Shown here: positions 42,170 through 52,520 of the stretch, piece by piece
How the letters are laid out: each line of letters begins with the position of its first letter
How positions within the stretch are numbered: the first letter of the stretch is position 1
Source of the DNA: Nakaseomyces glabratus
Lineage: Eukaryota; Ascomycota; Saccharomycetes; Saccharomycetales; Saccharomycetaceae
Reading direction: 5' to 3'
NCBI RefSeq assembly: GCF_010111755.1
Contig: NC_088963.1
Coordinates: forward strand, 248,001-312,000
Length of the DNA: 64,000 bases
Translations under genes and position numbers: made by a program
Notes under the pieces: model-generated
Database searches by the model: none
What the model was told of the DNA's origin: nothing
What the model saw: the letters and a program-made list of their open reading frames with translations, nothing else

Positions 42170-44740
42170 ATGGATGGTATACGTGTGCGGAATGTGCTGA
42201 TCAATGTGCACAGGCAGTGCATCGGTCTGGATATAGAGAGGATTGCCGGGAAGCGGTATCTTGGGGTGTTGCTGAAGCATCTCTACTATGTTGCGCGGAC
42301 GGGGTCGACTGGGTACTTAGACGGCCACAAGCGGAGAGCTAGGATGATATTGCTGGTGGTGGTACTGATGGGTGTCGCTGGTGCGAGCGGGATCAGCTGG
42401 GGTGTTATGCGGATGCTGACTCGACTACGGGGCTGGTACCTGCATAGCTGGAAAAACAGAGGCAGGCGGCCCTCGATGCGGAGGACCAGGTCTCAGACAC
42501 GGCTGGTGGATGGTGGGAGAATCATATACGTTCCCGAGGACAGTATTGATGGGAAACCTACATCCTCTAAGAAGAATAAGAAGTTTCTCATTCCACCAAC
42601 AGATAATGACATATACGAGCATGACAAGTTCTTGTTCAAAAATGTTGAATCCGAGAGAACTAGGTCCTCCCAGCTATTCTATTCTAAGTTCTTGAACCAG
42701 ATGAGCGTGATCTCAAGGATACTGATTCCTTCTTTCCTAGACAAAAACGCCATACTTTTATCCTCACAGATTTTCTTTTTAATTATGAGAACTTGGCTTT
42801 CCTTATTTGTCGCAAGACTAGATGGTCAAATTGTGAAAGACATCATTGCCGGCCGTGGCAGGAGGTTCTTGCTTGACATAGGGTGCTGGTTTTTAATCGC
42901 TATTCCTGCATCATATACAAATAGTGCGATCAAATATCTCCAACGCAAATTGAGTCTGAGCTTCAGAACGAACTTGACAAGATACATACATGACATGTAT
43001 CTAGACAAGCGGCTAGGATTCTACAAATTGCTCTATGACTCAAAGGCTTCCACTTCTGTCATCAAAAACATAGATAACTCGATAACAAGCGACGTCACCA
43101 AGTTTTCAGATGCCACATGCTCAGTATTCGCAAACATAGCCAAACCTGTTATTGACTTGGTATTTTTCTCAGTGTACTTGAGAGATAATTTAGGAACTAT
43201 GGGAGTTGCTGGTATTTTTGTAAACTACTTCATTACTGGGTACATTTTGAAAAAATACACCCCACCTTTAGGTGAATTAGCTAGCTCTAAATCATCAGCA
43301 GAAGGTGACTATTACAACTACCAGCTAAACATGATCAATAACAATGAAGAGATTGCATTTTATCAGGGTACTGAAGTCGAGAAGACAAAAGTAAAAGAAT
43401 TATACGAAAACCTGATGGAAAGAACTCTGCTTGTTGATAAGAGAAAATTCACTTATAACATGGTTGAAGACTATATTTTAAAATATACTTGGTCAGGTCT
43501 TGGATATGTATTTGCTTCAATCCCAATAGTGGTTAGTACAGTTGCTTCCGGTATCAATAATGAAGAGGTGAATATGAAAGAGTTTATTGTGAACAAAAGA
43601 TTGATGCTGTCGCTAGCCGATGCGGGCTCACGTCTAATGCATTCAATCAAAGATATTTCACAATTGACAGGATACACAAACAGAATCTTTACCCTCTTGT
43701 GTGTGCTTCACCGTGTTCATTCTACAGATTTCAACTATGGTGCAAACATTGAAGATAAACTACAAGAAATAAGTGATGCTTTGAGCTCATCGTCAACCTT
43801 ACCAAACAAAACAAAGGTTGACATTATTAGGGGTACTATTCAACGTAACTTTAACGGTGTCAGATTCGAAAATATCGACGTCATTATACCTTCTCCTAGC
43901 GGTAGAGAAGGTGTAAAGCTAATAAATAAACTTGCTTTCCAAATTCCTCCTCACATTGACTTTAATATGTCTCATTCTAACTCGATTTTGGATATAACTG
44001 GGTCTAAGGATGTTAATTTACCATTTTTGCAAGGTCCAGGCTCAAGTTTGTTGATTCTAGGCCCTAATAGTTGTGGTAAGACATCCATTCAAAGAATAAT
44101 TGCCGAGATATGGCCAATTTATAATAAAAAAGGTTTAATGTCTATTCCAGCTCAAGAGAATTTAATTTGTATCCCACAGAAACCTTATTTTACAAGGGGT
44201 GGTACATTGAGAGATCAACTTATTTATCCTATGTCCTCCGATGAATTTTTTGACAGAGGATTCAAGGACAAATATCTTGTTCAAATTATGTCTGAGGTTA
44301 AGTTGGATTATTTGCTAAAAAGAGGAACTGGTCTTTCATATTTAGACACTGTAGCTGATTGGAAAGATGTTTTGAGTGGTGGTGAGAAGCAAAGAGTAAA
44401 TTTCGCCAGAATCATGTTCCATAGACCACTTTTTGTTGTTCTGGATGAAGCCACCAATGCGATTAGTGCTGATATGGAAGATTATTTATTCAATTTGTTA
44501 AAAAGATACAGATTCAACTTCATCACTATTTCTCAAAGACCAACATTAATCAAATACCATGATTTGCTGCTTGAGATATCAGGCAAGTCTTCTGGATCAT
44601 GGCATTTACAAACTTTAGGTACTGATGAAGCAATAAATTCAATAGAACATGAGATAGAGGAACTGGAGGAAAAACTTGAAAATGTGAAGCTATGGGAGAT
44701 AGAGAGGGATGAGTTGATTAGAAAATTATCCGTTGTTTAA
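42170..44740 (+). CDS. PXA1: Pxa1, peroxisomal ABC half-transporter
   Basis: ALD/ABCD-family half-transporter that with Pxa2 imports long-chain acyl-CoA into peroxisomes for beta-oxidation. 856 aa versus 870. An N-terminal basic and hydrophobic leader (with [17 protein letters not shown]) leads to the transmembrane domain (about 175-480). Its cytosolic EAA-like segment includes [14 protein letters not shown]. The nucleotide-binding domain has Walker [10 protein letters not shown] (from G631), signature LSGGEKQR (from L735), Walker [12 protein letters not shown] and a C-terminal coiled coil ([14 protein letters not shown]). The first 130 codons are GC-rich compared with the rest of the gene. 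Confidence 0.95.
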   Translation: MDGIRVRNVLINVHRQCIGLDIERIAGKRYLGVLLKHLYYVARTGSTGYLDGHKRRARMILLVVVLMGVAGASGISWGVMRMLTRLRGWYLHSWKNRGRRPSMRRTRSQTRLVDGGRIIYVPEDSIDGKPTSSKKNKKFLIPPTDNDIYEHDKFLFKNVESERTRSSQLFYSKFLNQMSVISRILIPSFLDKNAILLSSQIFFLIMRTWLSLFVARLDGQIVKDIIAGRGRRFLLDIGCWFLIAIPASYTNSAIKYLQRKLSLSFRTNLTRYIHDMYLDKRLGFYKLLYDSKASTSVIKNIDNSITSDVTKFSDATCSVFANIAKPVIDLVFFSVYLRDNLGTMGVAGIFVNYFITGYILKKYTPPLGELASSKSSAEGDYYNYQLNMINNNEEIAFYQGTEVEKTKVKELYENLMERTLLVDKRKFTYNMVEDYILKYTWSGLGYVFASIPIVVSTVASGINNEEVNMKEFIVNKRLMLSLADAGSRLMHSIKDISQLTGYTNRIFTLLCVLHRVHSTDFNYGANIEDKLQEISDALSSSSTLPNKTKVDIIRGTIQRNFNGVRFENIDVIIPSPSGREGVKLINKLAFQIPPHIDFNMSHSNSILDITGSKDVNLPFLQGPGSSLLILGPNSCGKTSIQRIIAEIWPIYNKKGLMSIPAQENLICIPQKPYFTRGGTLRDQLIYPMSSDEFFDRGFKDKYLVQIMSEVKLDYLLKRGTGLSYLDTVADWKDVLSGGEKQRVNFARIMFHRPLFVVLDEATNAISADMEDYLFNLLKRYRFNFITISQRPTLIKYHDLLLEISGKSSGSWHLQTLGTDEAINSIEHEIEELEEKLENVKLWEIERDELIRKLSVV

Positions 44741-44856
44741 GGAATAAGTCGACATGAGTTAGCAAATAAAAAATGCATATGTACTAAATGTAGATTTAAT
44801 TTACATAATAAATGAATGAAAGATGAACATAACGATGCAGAAGATACCCCTTCATA

Positions 44857-46200
44857 CTATTTAAAATCCTTATAGGTCCACTTTTCAGTGATTTTTTGCT
44901 TGTATCTCCTACCTTTGGTACGAGGAATACGGGCTTCAACTTTACCACTACTTTGAAGTTTTCTTACAGTGTCATAAAGCAAACTCCCTTCTGGTCTTAC
45001 CTTTCTCAAAGAGTCGGATAATTCATCTTTGAACTTAACCTCAAGACCCTCATTTAAGATATGATACTTAGTTCCCAACTTCCCCTTCTTATTTTTCTTC
45101 TCCTTCTTAACCTTTTTGTCCTTCTCTTCATGTCTCTTTTCAACTTCCTGCTCAATTTCCTCTATCTTTTCTAGTTCTTTTATCTGTTGTTTTAATTCCT
45201 TAATTTCTTTGTGCATTTTTACTTTTTCTTCATGTCTTTTAGCTTTGTTCTTTTGATATTTGGTCTTCTTCTTATTTTTAACAACTGGGTTGATAGATAG
45301 TCCTAAAGTAACATCTGTGGACTCTGTAGTTTCCTCAGTTTCGTCTTCTTCGTCTTCTTCATCTTCTTCACTTGATGATTCTTCCTCTTTATCATCTAAT
45401 ACTTCCATGAGTCTTTGAATTTTTGCTTGATATTCCTGAATTTTATTTCTAGCATCTTCTCTTTTCTTTTCAGACTCATATTCTTTGCTTATGAGTGAGT
45501 TCCAATGCTTGGAGTCTGGGTTGTATGACTTACCCGCATGAGGAAGATCTTCATATTCTGCGACTTTAACCGGTTTATGTTCTAAAGTCTTCGGTTTAAC
45601 CTCTGCTATGGACCAACTGGTGGTTGAGTACTTAATCAATTCCTCTGGAATTTCATCCCGCTTCTTCTTGAACTCGATACCGGAAGGAAGTTTAACCTTA
45701 TTACTTTCCTCTTCATTCCATAGATCAGCAGCAGCAGATTTTACGAGACCATCTTTATCACTTCTATTTTTCAGCTTTGATTCACCTTGAATCTTACCAG
45801 CCAGTGATAGCAGTTTCTTTAGTTCCTTCTTAGAAACACCTTGAACCTTTCCTCCCTCCTTGGTTTGATGTTCTTGGTGTCTTGGGTGAATAACAGATTT
45901 AATTTTAGACGCAGTCTTAATAGAGTCCAATATCTCCTTACTTTTCAAGTTCTTCTTGATCTGCTTTCTTTTTATTAGTGCCTTCTTTAGATCAATGTCA
46001 CCTTCTTCATCAACTTGAAACAATGCGGTATCTTGCAAAGACGCTAAGTCAGATGTACCATGAGTAATTTCTAGGTCTTTTTGAGTCTCTATTGACTTCT
46101 CAATGTCAGTTAAGTCAATGTTCTTTCTCCAAGCTTTCTTACCTTTTCTTGAAGATTGCTTATATTGAGCAGGCCTCTCATTTACCTTAAGTGGAGCCAT
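44857..46200 (-). CDS. NOP53: Nop53, 60S ribosome assembly factor
   Basis: Nucleolar adaptor that recruits the exosome helicase Mtr4 to pre-60S particles for 7S to 5.8S rRNA processing. From the ATG at 46200 it has 447 aa (455 in S. cerevisiae) and starts MAPLKVNERPAQYKQSSRKG as in the family. The longer frame (start 46236) adds 12 unconserved residues. Conserved N-terminal KGKKAWRKNIDL, then ALFQVDEEGD, the arch-interaction-like segment. The acidic run EEESSSEEDEEDEEDE is in the middle, followed by a lysine-rich coiled coil and the conserved end LSDSLRKVRPEGSLLYDTVRKLQ. PAC x2 and RRPE lie upstream. Confidence 0.96.
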   Translation of the reverse strand: MAPLKVNERPAQYKQSSRKGKKAWRKNIDLTDIEKSIETQKDLEITHGTSDLASLQDTALFQVDEEGDIDLKKALIKRKQIKKNLKSKEILDSIKTASKIKSVIHPRHQEHQTKEGGKVQGVSKKELKKLLSLAGKIQGESKLKNRSDKDGLVKSAAADLWNEEESNKVKLPSGIEFKKKRDEIPEELIKYSTTSWSIAEVKPKTLEHKPVKVAEYEDLPHAGKSYNPDSKHWNSLISKEYESEKKREDARNKIQEYQAKIQRLMEVLDDKEEESSSEEDEEDEEDETEETTESTDVTLGLSINPVVKNKKKTKYQKNKAKRHEEKVKMHKEIKELKQQIKELEKIEEIEQEVEKRHEEKDKKVKKEKKNKKGKLGTKYHILNEGLEVKFKDELSDSLRKVRPEGSLLYDTVRKLQSSGKVEARIPRTKGRRYKQKITEKWTYKDFK

Positions 46201-46976
46201 ATTTATGCTAGATTGTCGGTATCGGTTAGTTTCCAAACATTTACCAAAAATATAATGCGAGCATATAACCTTTATGTTAATAACTGCAAAAGTTTCTAGT
46301 AATCATTATGATATTCAGTAGCTCATCGCATAAGCTCATCGCACTGGAAATCAAAAATCAAAAATGAAATTTTTCAAAATCGGTCATTAAGAACGATTAC
46401 AACATTTGATATCGAAAGTGATGAGCCAATAACGACTTCTATTAGCAATAGTAGTAATCTGAATTAAATCTACCTGTATGCAATTTAGATTTGTTGAGGT
46501 TGTATAGAGCTTGTATAGACGTAGTTTATTGATGGTTACTAAATAGTTCGACAAACATATGAAAGAATTTTTTTAGTTTTAAAAGGTACATAATTGTATA
46601 AAAAGAAAATAAAAACATAGGGGATATAAGGAAAGTTTTAACTTCTTTTGTTAGCATCATTATTGTTAATGCATAGTTTCCCAAATTACTTGAATGTCTT
46701 TGCCATCAATTTTCAGTACAATCTTCGGATTTACTCAATGATGGTTTATTTTCAGGTCATCTGATACTTGAGGAAGATAGTATTAATAGTAACAGCAGCT
46801 GACAGAGAAAACATTCTTTGTATCTTATGGGTAAATGTTATGCGCAACATAGAAATATATTTTATTATTTTTTTTCAAATGACATTGTTAGATAACTTGA
46901 TTATCTCCACAGGAAACAAAAATATAGGAACAAGGCGATTAATAGTTATGGTTTAAAATGTTCAATTAAGTAACAT
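46201..46976. other. Spacer NOP53 promoter/KES1 3' end
   Basis: 776 bp. Apart from the PAC/RRPE group near NOP53 it is AT-rich with long T and A runs. No gene seen. Confidence 0.5.
46321..46376 (-). promoter_or_regulatory. Two PAC boxes and RRPE upstream of NOP53
   Basis: GCTCATCGC occurs twice (46321-46329, 46334-46342) and RRPE in reverse, GAAATTTTTCA, at 46366-46376, about 120-180 bp before the NOP53 start. This is a textbook ribosome-biogenesis promoter arrangement. Confidence 0.75.
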
Positions 46977-48293
46977 TTACAAAACAACCTCCTTCTCCTC
47001 ATCCCATAGCTTTCTATCAAATCTCCAGTGAATTGAGGTCAAATCTTCTTTCTTGTCTTCCTTCTCACCGTTCAAGGTACCACTTGGAACATTTTTTATG
47101 GATAAGTCCATAGCTTTGGCTAGTTGGAGGAAGATATCGTCCTTTTCAGGTACTAGGTAATCCTTGCCTGGAGCGTCGCTGTAGTCGAAATCCTTAAACC
47201 ATCTTCTTTCCCAGCAGATGCCTTTCGCTTCTTCTTCCTTTCTCAAGTCTCTTTGTTTTTGCTCAAGGTCAGACTTGGTCTTTGTAATTAGGTCCATGTC
47301 ACCAGCCTTAATGGCTTCAGCTACTTCCTTCCATGCTTTCCTGCTCTCTAGTGGATGTTGCTTATCAATTGGCTTTACGCTCAAATGAGAGACAGGTACC
47401 CTTTCGGCTTCATAGAAAGTGCCAATTTCGTCGCTGTAACCAGTAGCTGGATTTAGCTTGGAAATCTTGGATGAGCCAGACCATTGGCCAGAAATGGTAT
47501 ATATAGCCTTATTCTTGTCGGCACTGTCGGCAGCGCTCTTGTAGATTCTGGCTTTAAAAGAGTTCTTCTTACCGGAGAAGTAACCTCTACCAGAGAACTC
47601 GACAACACATAGTAGGCCGGTGGAGGATTGTAGGTAGGACCTGCCTTCTAGTTCCACAAATGGGGCAGCCATCAGGATACCTTCGATATGTAAAGGTGGT
47701 GGAGTGATTAGGTAGGATTCTTTGTTAACTTCCAGTAGTGTATGACCATATTGCTTGACAGAAAGCATTAGAGTCTTTGTGAAACCGGTCTTCACTTGGT
47801 TGTAACCTTGCAACTTGACTTTGTTCTTGTCATTGAAGATAGTGTAAGCGGTGATAGGAGGGTGGTGAGAGACTTGTTCGGATAGAAGCACGGTCTCACC
47901 GAACTCAGGGTGGTCCTTGTTATCCCATTTACCGACGAACAGTTCACCCAAGAAAGGGTTCAATGGCTTCTTCTCAGAACCCATGGTCTCGTCACGAGAA
48001 CAGTATTGAGATTTCAAAGTGGAAATGAACCATTTGGTGACAGACAGCATTCTAGCCATTTCAGGGCTCTCGACGTTAGGGTCTTCGGTACATTTGGTCT
48101 TGAAGTTGGCCTCATTGATGAAAGATGGTTCCAGGAACAAATCAGGATGTTCAGCCCAGTACTGCGAGAACTCAGACAAGGAAACTGGGGATAGAATAAA
48201 TGGTGGGGCAACCAAAGAGGATAGATCACCATTGAAAGTGGAGACAGACTTCAAGAAAGAAGTCCATGCAGAAGAACTGGCGTATCCTGACAT
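46977..48293 (-). CDS. KES1: Kes1/Osh4, oxysterol-binding protein
   Basis: Short-form OSBP-related lipid exchanger that swaps sterol for PI4P between ER and Golgi and antagonises Sec14-dependent traffic. 438 aa versus 434. The family signature EQVSHHPPI is at about residue 137. Lid and core segments ([30 protein letters not shown]) and the C-terminal [13 protein letters not shown] and [11 protein letters not shown] blocks are intact. There is no PH or ankyrin domain, as expected for Osh4. It is divergent from POC4. Confidence 0.96.
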   Translation of the reverse strand: MSGYASSSAWTSFLKSVSTFNGDLSSLVAPPFILSPVSLSEFSQYWAEHPDLFLEPSFINEANFKTKCTEDPNVESPEMARMLSVTKWFISTLKSQYCSRDETMGSEKKPLNPFLGELFVGKWDNKDHPEFGETVLLSEQVSHHPPITAYTIFNDKNKVKLQGYNQVKTGFTKTLMLSVKQYGHTLLEVNKESYLITPPPLHIEGILMAAPFVELEGRSYLQSSTGLLCVVEFSGRGYFSGKKNSFKARIYKSAADSADKNKAIYTISGQWSGSSKISKLNPATGYSDEIGTFYEAERVPVSHLSVKPIDKQHPLESRKAWKEVAEAIKAGDMDLITKTKSDLEQKQRDLRKEEEAKGICWERRWFKDFDYSDAPGKDYLVPEKDDIFLQLAKAMDLSIKNVPSGTLNGEKEDKKEDLTSIHWRFDRKLWDEEKEVVL

Positions 48294-49529
48294 TATCTTA
48301 GAGGCGTTAGAGATTGGTCTCTTTTATTTATTTATAATAATAATGTTCAGCGGGGGGAAAGCTCTATCAAATCAGTTTGCTGAATTTCCAAGAAATCTTC
48401 TGTGGCTATTTGGTATTGATGCTAGCCGTTTGCTCTTATTATTAGTGGAAACCTTCCTAATATCCAAAGGTATTGCAAAGCTATTTCAGAAAGAAAGGTT
48501 TTTCCTTTTGTGAATCGACAAGTATATCGGGAGCTCGCAGAAATGCTAATCTACCAAATTTTCAATATAAAGAGACTATACTCGGATATATAAATTCAGT
48601 TTTAACAAGAAGTTCAACAATTAGGAATTCGTTGTTAATCGACTTTCCCTCTCTCTATTTGGTGTTTTTTCCTACTTTCAGTCTCTCACACTCTCTAACA
48701 CACACACATTCATGCTCATGCTGTATGGGGGGTAGAGTGAGAAGGTATTTGTTATTTTACAGTTTATGGGAGGACCAAGGATATTCCATGGATTATTAGG
48801 TAACAACTAAAGCAGCAGAGGATTATCCCAAATCCCTCCCGCATTAGGAAGGGGGGGTTCCACACACTCAACTAACGGATGTAGGGAAACCCACAAGCTT
48901 TCAAGTAGCTGTGAAATACGTATTTTTGGCTCTAGTGATGATAAAAGCTTAGAAGAGACAAACTCAGGAGAGAATATAGGTAAGTGATAAATTTATCACT
49001 CATGCGTTAAGGCAATTTTCCCGTGGATTCCTATTCTGGAGCATTGGCACTTAAGTAGGTACGAAAACCTGTTTATACAGTATTTTACCATGGAGAGGGC
49101 CATGGGGAACAGTGTGAAGACATTGTTAATGGATCAAAGATCAAAAAGTCCCTCAAATATAGCAGGCCAACAAAAAAAGAAACACCAAACATAAGAGCCG
49201 TTATATATCTCGTCAATGGCAAGATTACAGTAACTCATATGGAGCATTTGGATTTATCGTTATTGTCTATCGAGACGCGTAGTTTAGCGTTTATATATTG
49301 CAATGCCTTGTAAGTTAATAATGCTTACTTATATTTCTGGTGTTTACAGCCCATGGGGCAGCATGTTGCTCTATACTAGAAGTGCTAGACGTTTCTCATG
49401 ATCTACGCGTAAATCTAAGCTTTTGTTAGGACCACATCGCAAATACAAAGGAATTGAATTGTATGTCTAATGTACAGGGATATGTATTAATGTGTAGTTG
49501 TTGAAAGCATGTAGTGAAAGTATGCAATA
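48294..49529. promoter_or_regulatory. KES1/POC4 divergent spacer
   Basis: 1236 bp. It contains a CA/CT-rich patch (48680-48715), a run of 7 G (about 48851) and a perfect 18-bp palindrome AGTGATAAATTTATCACT (48983-49000). Two ACGCGT boxes (49274-49279, 49405-49410) lie before POC4. Short ORFs only, none recognised. Confidence 0.45.
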
Positions 49530-49892
49530 ATGTCCCAGATTGTGGTTGATGGTCTCTCGGTTAGAGTTGACTGTGATGTCGAGGACGGTGTCAAGTCACC
49601 GATCTCCTTGAACTTGTGTCTCAGTGGTGATGAAGAACTCAAGTCCAGTCGACTAGAATGCTATTACTATACCATAATGGGGCGTAAGGACGACGTCTTG
49701 GGTATCCCATTGAGAGACACATCTTCTGATTGGATCCGAGACCTGGCCAGGCTGTGTGCCACTATGATTACAAAGAAATACAATAAGCCATGTTACGTGA
49801 CAATATCCACAGTGGGTGAAAATAATTTCCAAGCTAGCACTATCCCACTTCTAGCAGCGGTGAAAGAACACGTTGCTACACTAGTCAATTGA
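49530..49892 (+). CDS. POC4: Poc4/Pba4-like proteasome assembly chaperone
   Basis: A 120-aa protein in the exact slot of S. cerevisiae POC4 (148 aa), which with Irc25 (Pba3) helps order alpha-subunits of the 20S core. The sequence reads as a small alpha/beta domain (strand-rich first half, then the helix DWIRDLARLCATMITKKYN and final helix AAVKEHVATLV), consistent with the PAC4-like fold. Sequence similarity in this family is low, so the assignment leans on position and size. Confidence 0.78.
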   Translation: MSQIVVDGLSVRVDCDVEDGVKSPISLNLCLSGDEELKSSRLECYYYTIMGRKDDVLGIPLRDTSSDWIRDLARLCATMITKKYNKPCYVTISTVGENNFQASTIPLLAAVKEHVATLVN

Positions 49893-50004
49893 TCTTACTC
49901 CTTAATGCTAAATAGGGATCAACAATTTAATGCCTCTCTCTCTCTCTATTGTATATATAATGTTTAGAATGATAATGATATGTATTAATTAATACTAAGA
50001 ACTT

Positions 50005-50014
50005 GCGATGAGCT
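50005..50014 (+). promoter_or_regulatory. PAC box between POC4 and RPL33A
   Basis: A full GCGATGAGCT, 110 bp after the POC4 stop and pointing toward the GC-rich island and RPL33A. No coding gene lies close by; a TTTTTTATATA stretch follows near 50117-50127. Confidence 0.4.
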
Positions 50015-50149
50015 GGGCATCCCCAACCTTATCATAGTTGGTTTCGGTAAGAAAAGACTATGCACCAGAGTATACAGTAGAGACTAAAACCTTATCTATT
50101 TAATCAAGCCAATCGGTTTTTTATATACCATAAGATTCTTGTCTAGAAA

Positions 50150-50950
50150 CCATAAATACACTCAGTATCACACTGATCAGCTTATGCTGTTTGAAACTTG
50201 AAGATCGTCTTGCGGTAGCTCAGAGCACCATACGGAATCTCCGTATACACTGACTTTTTGTTTTGTGACTGCAACATACCACTAACATCCGTACACCATA
50301 GTACTTTGTGAAAGTTCTCCTTTTTTGGGGATTTTCTTCCCACAAGCGAAGTTGGAAGTAGGGAATGACAAAAGTTCATGTGGAGTGGAGCCAGCGCAGT
50401 GTGAATGTGTTTAGCAGAGGGTTGGGCCAAATGTCCGGGCTGGAAGGAACCGGGAGGGAAGGGGTGTGTGTCTTCGCTGTTGAGTGGTATCGGGTGGATG
50501 AGCACTTCCCTGGGAGCTGGCAGTACCACTTACCTGGTATTCCACCAAGGTATGCCTAGACTGGTAGTGGCTCTCCAACCAGCAGATACTCACTAGCAAG
50601 GTACCTCTGCCCAGTTCTGCGAGGGGGGGAGAGGCTTCTGTTCGCCTTCCCGCCTCTCAGTTCTGCCTAGCCGTTGTGTTAGGCTAGCCAGTCCCGACAC
50701 CAACCTAGCTTGGGTTCTGGAGGGAGTGTCCAATTTCACCGCAGACTGGAGGCTCCGGTACCAGCAGGGTTCGGTTCCAGTGGGCTGAGGACTCACTAGC
50801 TCTGGAGAAAACTCGCAACTCTGAATGAGTAACTTTCCAGCAGTTTTGGCAATTTGGCAATTGTGCAATGTGTAATGTGAGGAACGCATAGCACAAGGAC
50901 ATAACCTGCGAAATCAAATAACTGAAGTAGCGCTTATAAGTTTTTATAGT
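50150..50950 (+). ncRNA. Candidate structured non-coding RNA (GC-rich hairpin island)
   Basis: The space between POC4 and RPL33A is GC-rich in an otherwise AT-rich intergenic landscape: I count 36 of 60 G+C at 50641-50700 and 34 of 60 at 50701-50760. Several stems are visible: ATACGGA/TCCGTAT (50230-50246) and GCTGG...CCAC-TACC...GGTA-GTGG...CCAGC (50516-50583). Others are GAGAGGC/GCCTCTC (50629-50658) and CTAGCC/GGCTAG (50667-50687). A pol III B-box-like GGTTCGGTTCC (50768-50778) and T5 at 50941-50945 could fit a pol III gene on the + strand. No ORF with protein-like composition spans it. In S. cerevisiae I believe a U3 snoRNA gene (SNR17B) lies in this interval, but I cannot find U3 boxes here. 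Strand, ends and identity are unproven. Confidence 0.4.
50284..50297 (+). promoter_or_regulatory. Rap1-type HOMOL1 box
   Basis: AACATCCGTACACC matches the classic Rap1 ribosomal-protein element. It lies about 720 bp upstream of the RPL33A ATG, further than usual for such genes, with the GC-rich island between. Confidence 0.6.
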
Positions 50951-51018
50951 TATAGGAATTAGCTCTCTTGCGTTCAAATCTCGGATACTAAAACAATCGA
51001 ACCCCAATATCGCTAAAA

Positions 51019-52120
51019 ATGGCTGAATCTCATAGATGTATGTTAACAGAGAACCACACATATGAAAACTAGAATGGCAAAACGTGGAGATGGATCGTGG
51101 ACTGGTTGATCAAAAATACAGGCAGATAATTAATAGCAGAATGCACAGAAACCATATAATAGAAACTATCATCCGAGGAATAAGACTTCCTGTGGCAGTT
51201 ATAGCATCGAATCATTGTGGTCAGTAACTATGCAAGGCTATGCAAAAATACTATAACTGGTGTTGATAAGTCTTTTAAAAGCTGATAGAGAGGCCGTGGT
51301 AATCTTTTGTATAAAGGAATTTCATGGTCATAGAATAGCCCAGTGTATATGATTTTGACTGACATTTTTGATACAGACGAGGCTAGTGCCAGTGCCAATG
51401 ATAGGCTTAACATTTACTAAAAAACCCTGTGATATATCCAACTTACTCATGTTTGCCAACTAATTAGACAAAAAATATTGAATTCATTACTAACATTTTC
51501 TATTTACAACTCACTCACATTTGAGCTTTATTCAATGAGTTTTCCTTGGCGTTATCTTTCTGCTGAATCCCTCGTATTTTAATCTCTTTATCCTGGTGTA
51601 TGTTCCTCATTTAGTTTTTTCCAAAAATTATGAAAGTTATGGTGTACAATATTGTAAAGTGGATTAATGTTCCTCTATTTTTCTCTACTACAAATGATAA
51701 GTTCAGTGATATGGATTTGAAAAACCGAAAATAGTTCAGCAGTTAATAGGCCATCGTGATAAAACTTGTTGATAGATATGCTAATTCGTTGTGGCTTGTA
51801 TACCCATTTATGCAGTGTACGTCAAAGGTAAGCACTTATCCTACCAAAGATCCAAGAGCGTTAACAACCCAAACGTCTCTTTGCTTCAAATCGAAGGTGT
51901 CGCTAACCCACAAGAAGCTCAATTCTACTTGGGTAAGCGTGTCGCTTACGTCTACAGAGCTTCCAAGGAAGTTAGAGGTTCCAAGATCAGAGTTATGTGG
52001 GGTAAGATCACCAGAACTCACGGTAACTCCGGTGTCGTCAGAGCTAAGTTCAGAAACAACTTGCCAGCCAAGACTTTCGGTGCTTCCGTCAGAATCTTCT
52101 TGTACCCATCTAACATTTAA
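51019..52120 (+). CDS. RPL33A: Ribosomal protein eL33 (Rpl33A), spliced
   Basis: Large-subunit ribosomal protein. Exon 1 is 51019-51037 (ATGGCTGAATCTCATAGAT), exon 2 is 51816-52120; together 324 nt, 107 aa, the family length. The split codon is T|TG. The product starts MAESHR then [14 protein letters not shown] and ends [16 protein letters not shown], nearly identical to the S. cerevisiae protein. The second exon shows strong optimal codon bias (GGT, GCT, AAG, TCC), as in highly expressed genes. The intron has 5' GTATGT and 3' CAG. Unspliced reading from an ATG at 51791 would give a false N-terminus. Position between POC4 and FRK1 is as in S. cerevisiae. Confidence 0.97.
51038..51815 (+). other. 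RPL33A spliceosomal intron
   Basis: 778-nt intron with 5' splice site GTATGT (51038-51043) and 3' CAG ending at 51815. The likely branch site is TGCTAAT (51779-51785), whose branch A at 51784 is 31 nt from the acceptor. A perfect TACTAAC (51488-51494) lies 320 nt upstream, which is far for yeast splicing. No snoRNA boxes or gene recognised inside. Confidence 0.85.
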
Positions 52121-52520
52121 AGCGCATGCTGTATAAGATCTGTTTTATTATTATTCTAAGTATAGCTTTAAAATAATGCAATATACATTTTAATATAAAA
52201 AATCATTAAAAATATAAAGGTTGCAGAAACATTACTATTAATTGTCTCTATTGATCCATGGATGGTATGTTCATGCTCTGTTCTATGTGTGCTACAGTCA
52301 TAAGGAACTACTTCCAAACCCTGGTACTATATGTTGTTCCATTAATTGACTATATATCATTTGTTAATGAATGTTTGCTTTTTTGAAACTTAGTGACATT
52401 AATAAATTAAAACTAATATATATTTATTTAATTCAAAGACCATTTAATATATAAACTAGAAATCACGAAGCATATATGATTTATGATATATTACTTTTTG
52501 AGATGCTTTGATGTAGTTAT
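52121..52520. other. Convergent spacer RPL33A/FRK1
   Basis: 400 bp, strongly AT-rich, holding two terminator regions. Nothing else seen. Confidence 0.5.

Noticed and set aside
50525..50540. ACTTACCTGG as the 5' end of U1 snRNA
   Set aside because: The conserved stem-loop I sequence and an Sm site are absent; the 8-mer match is within a hairpin and probably chance.
50182..50889. Several 62-118-codon ORFs in the GC-rich island
   Set aside because: They overlap on both strands with Pro/Arg/Ser-rich sequence typical of GC-rich non-coding DNA, and match no known protein.
49893..51018. U3 snoRNA (SNR17B position in S. cerevisiae)
   Set aside because: None of the U3 box A, B, C or D sequences could be found on either strand by eye.
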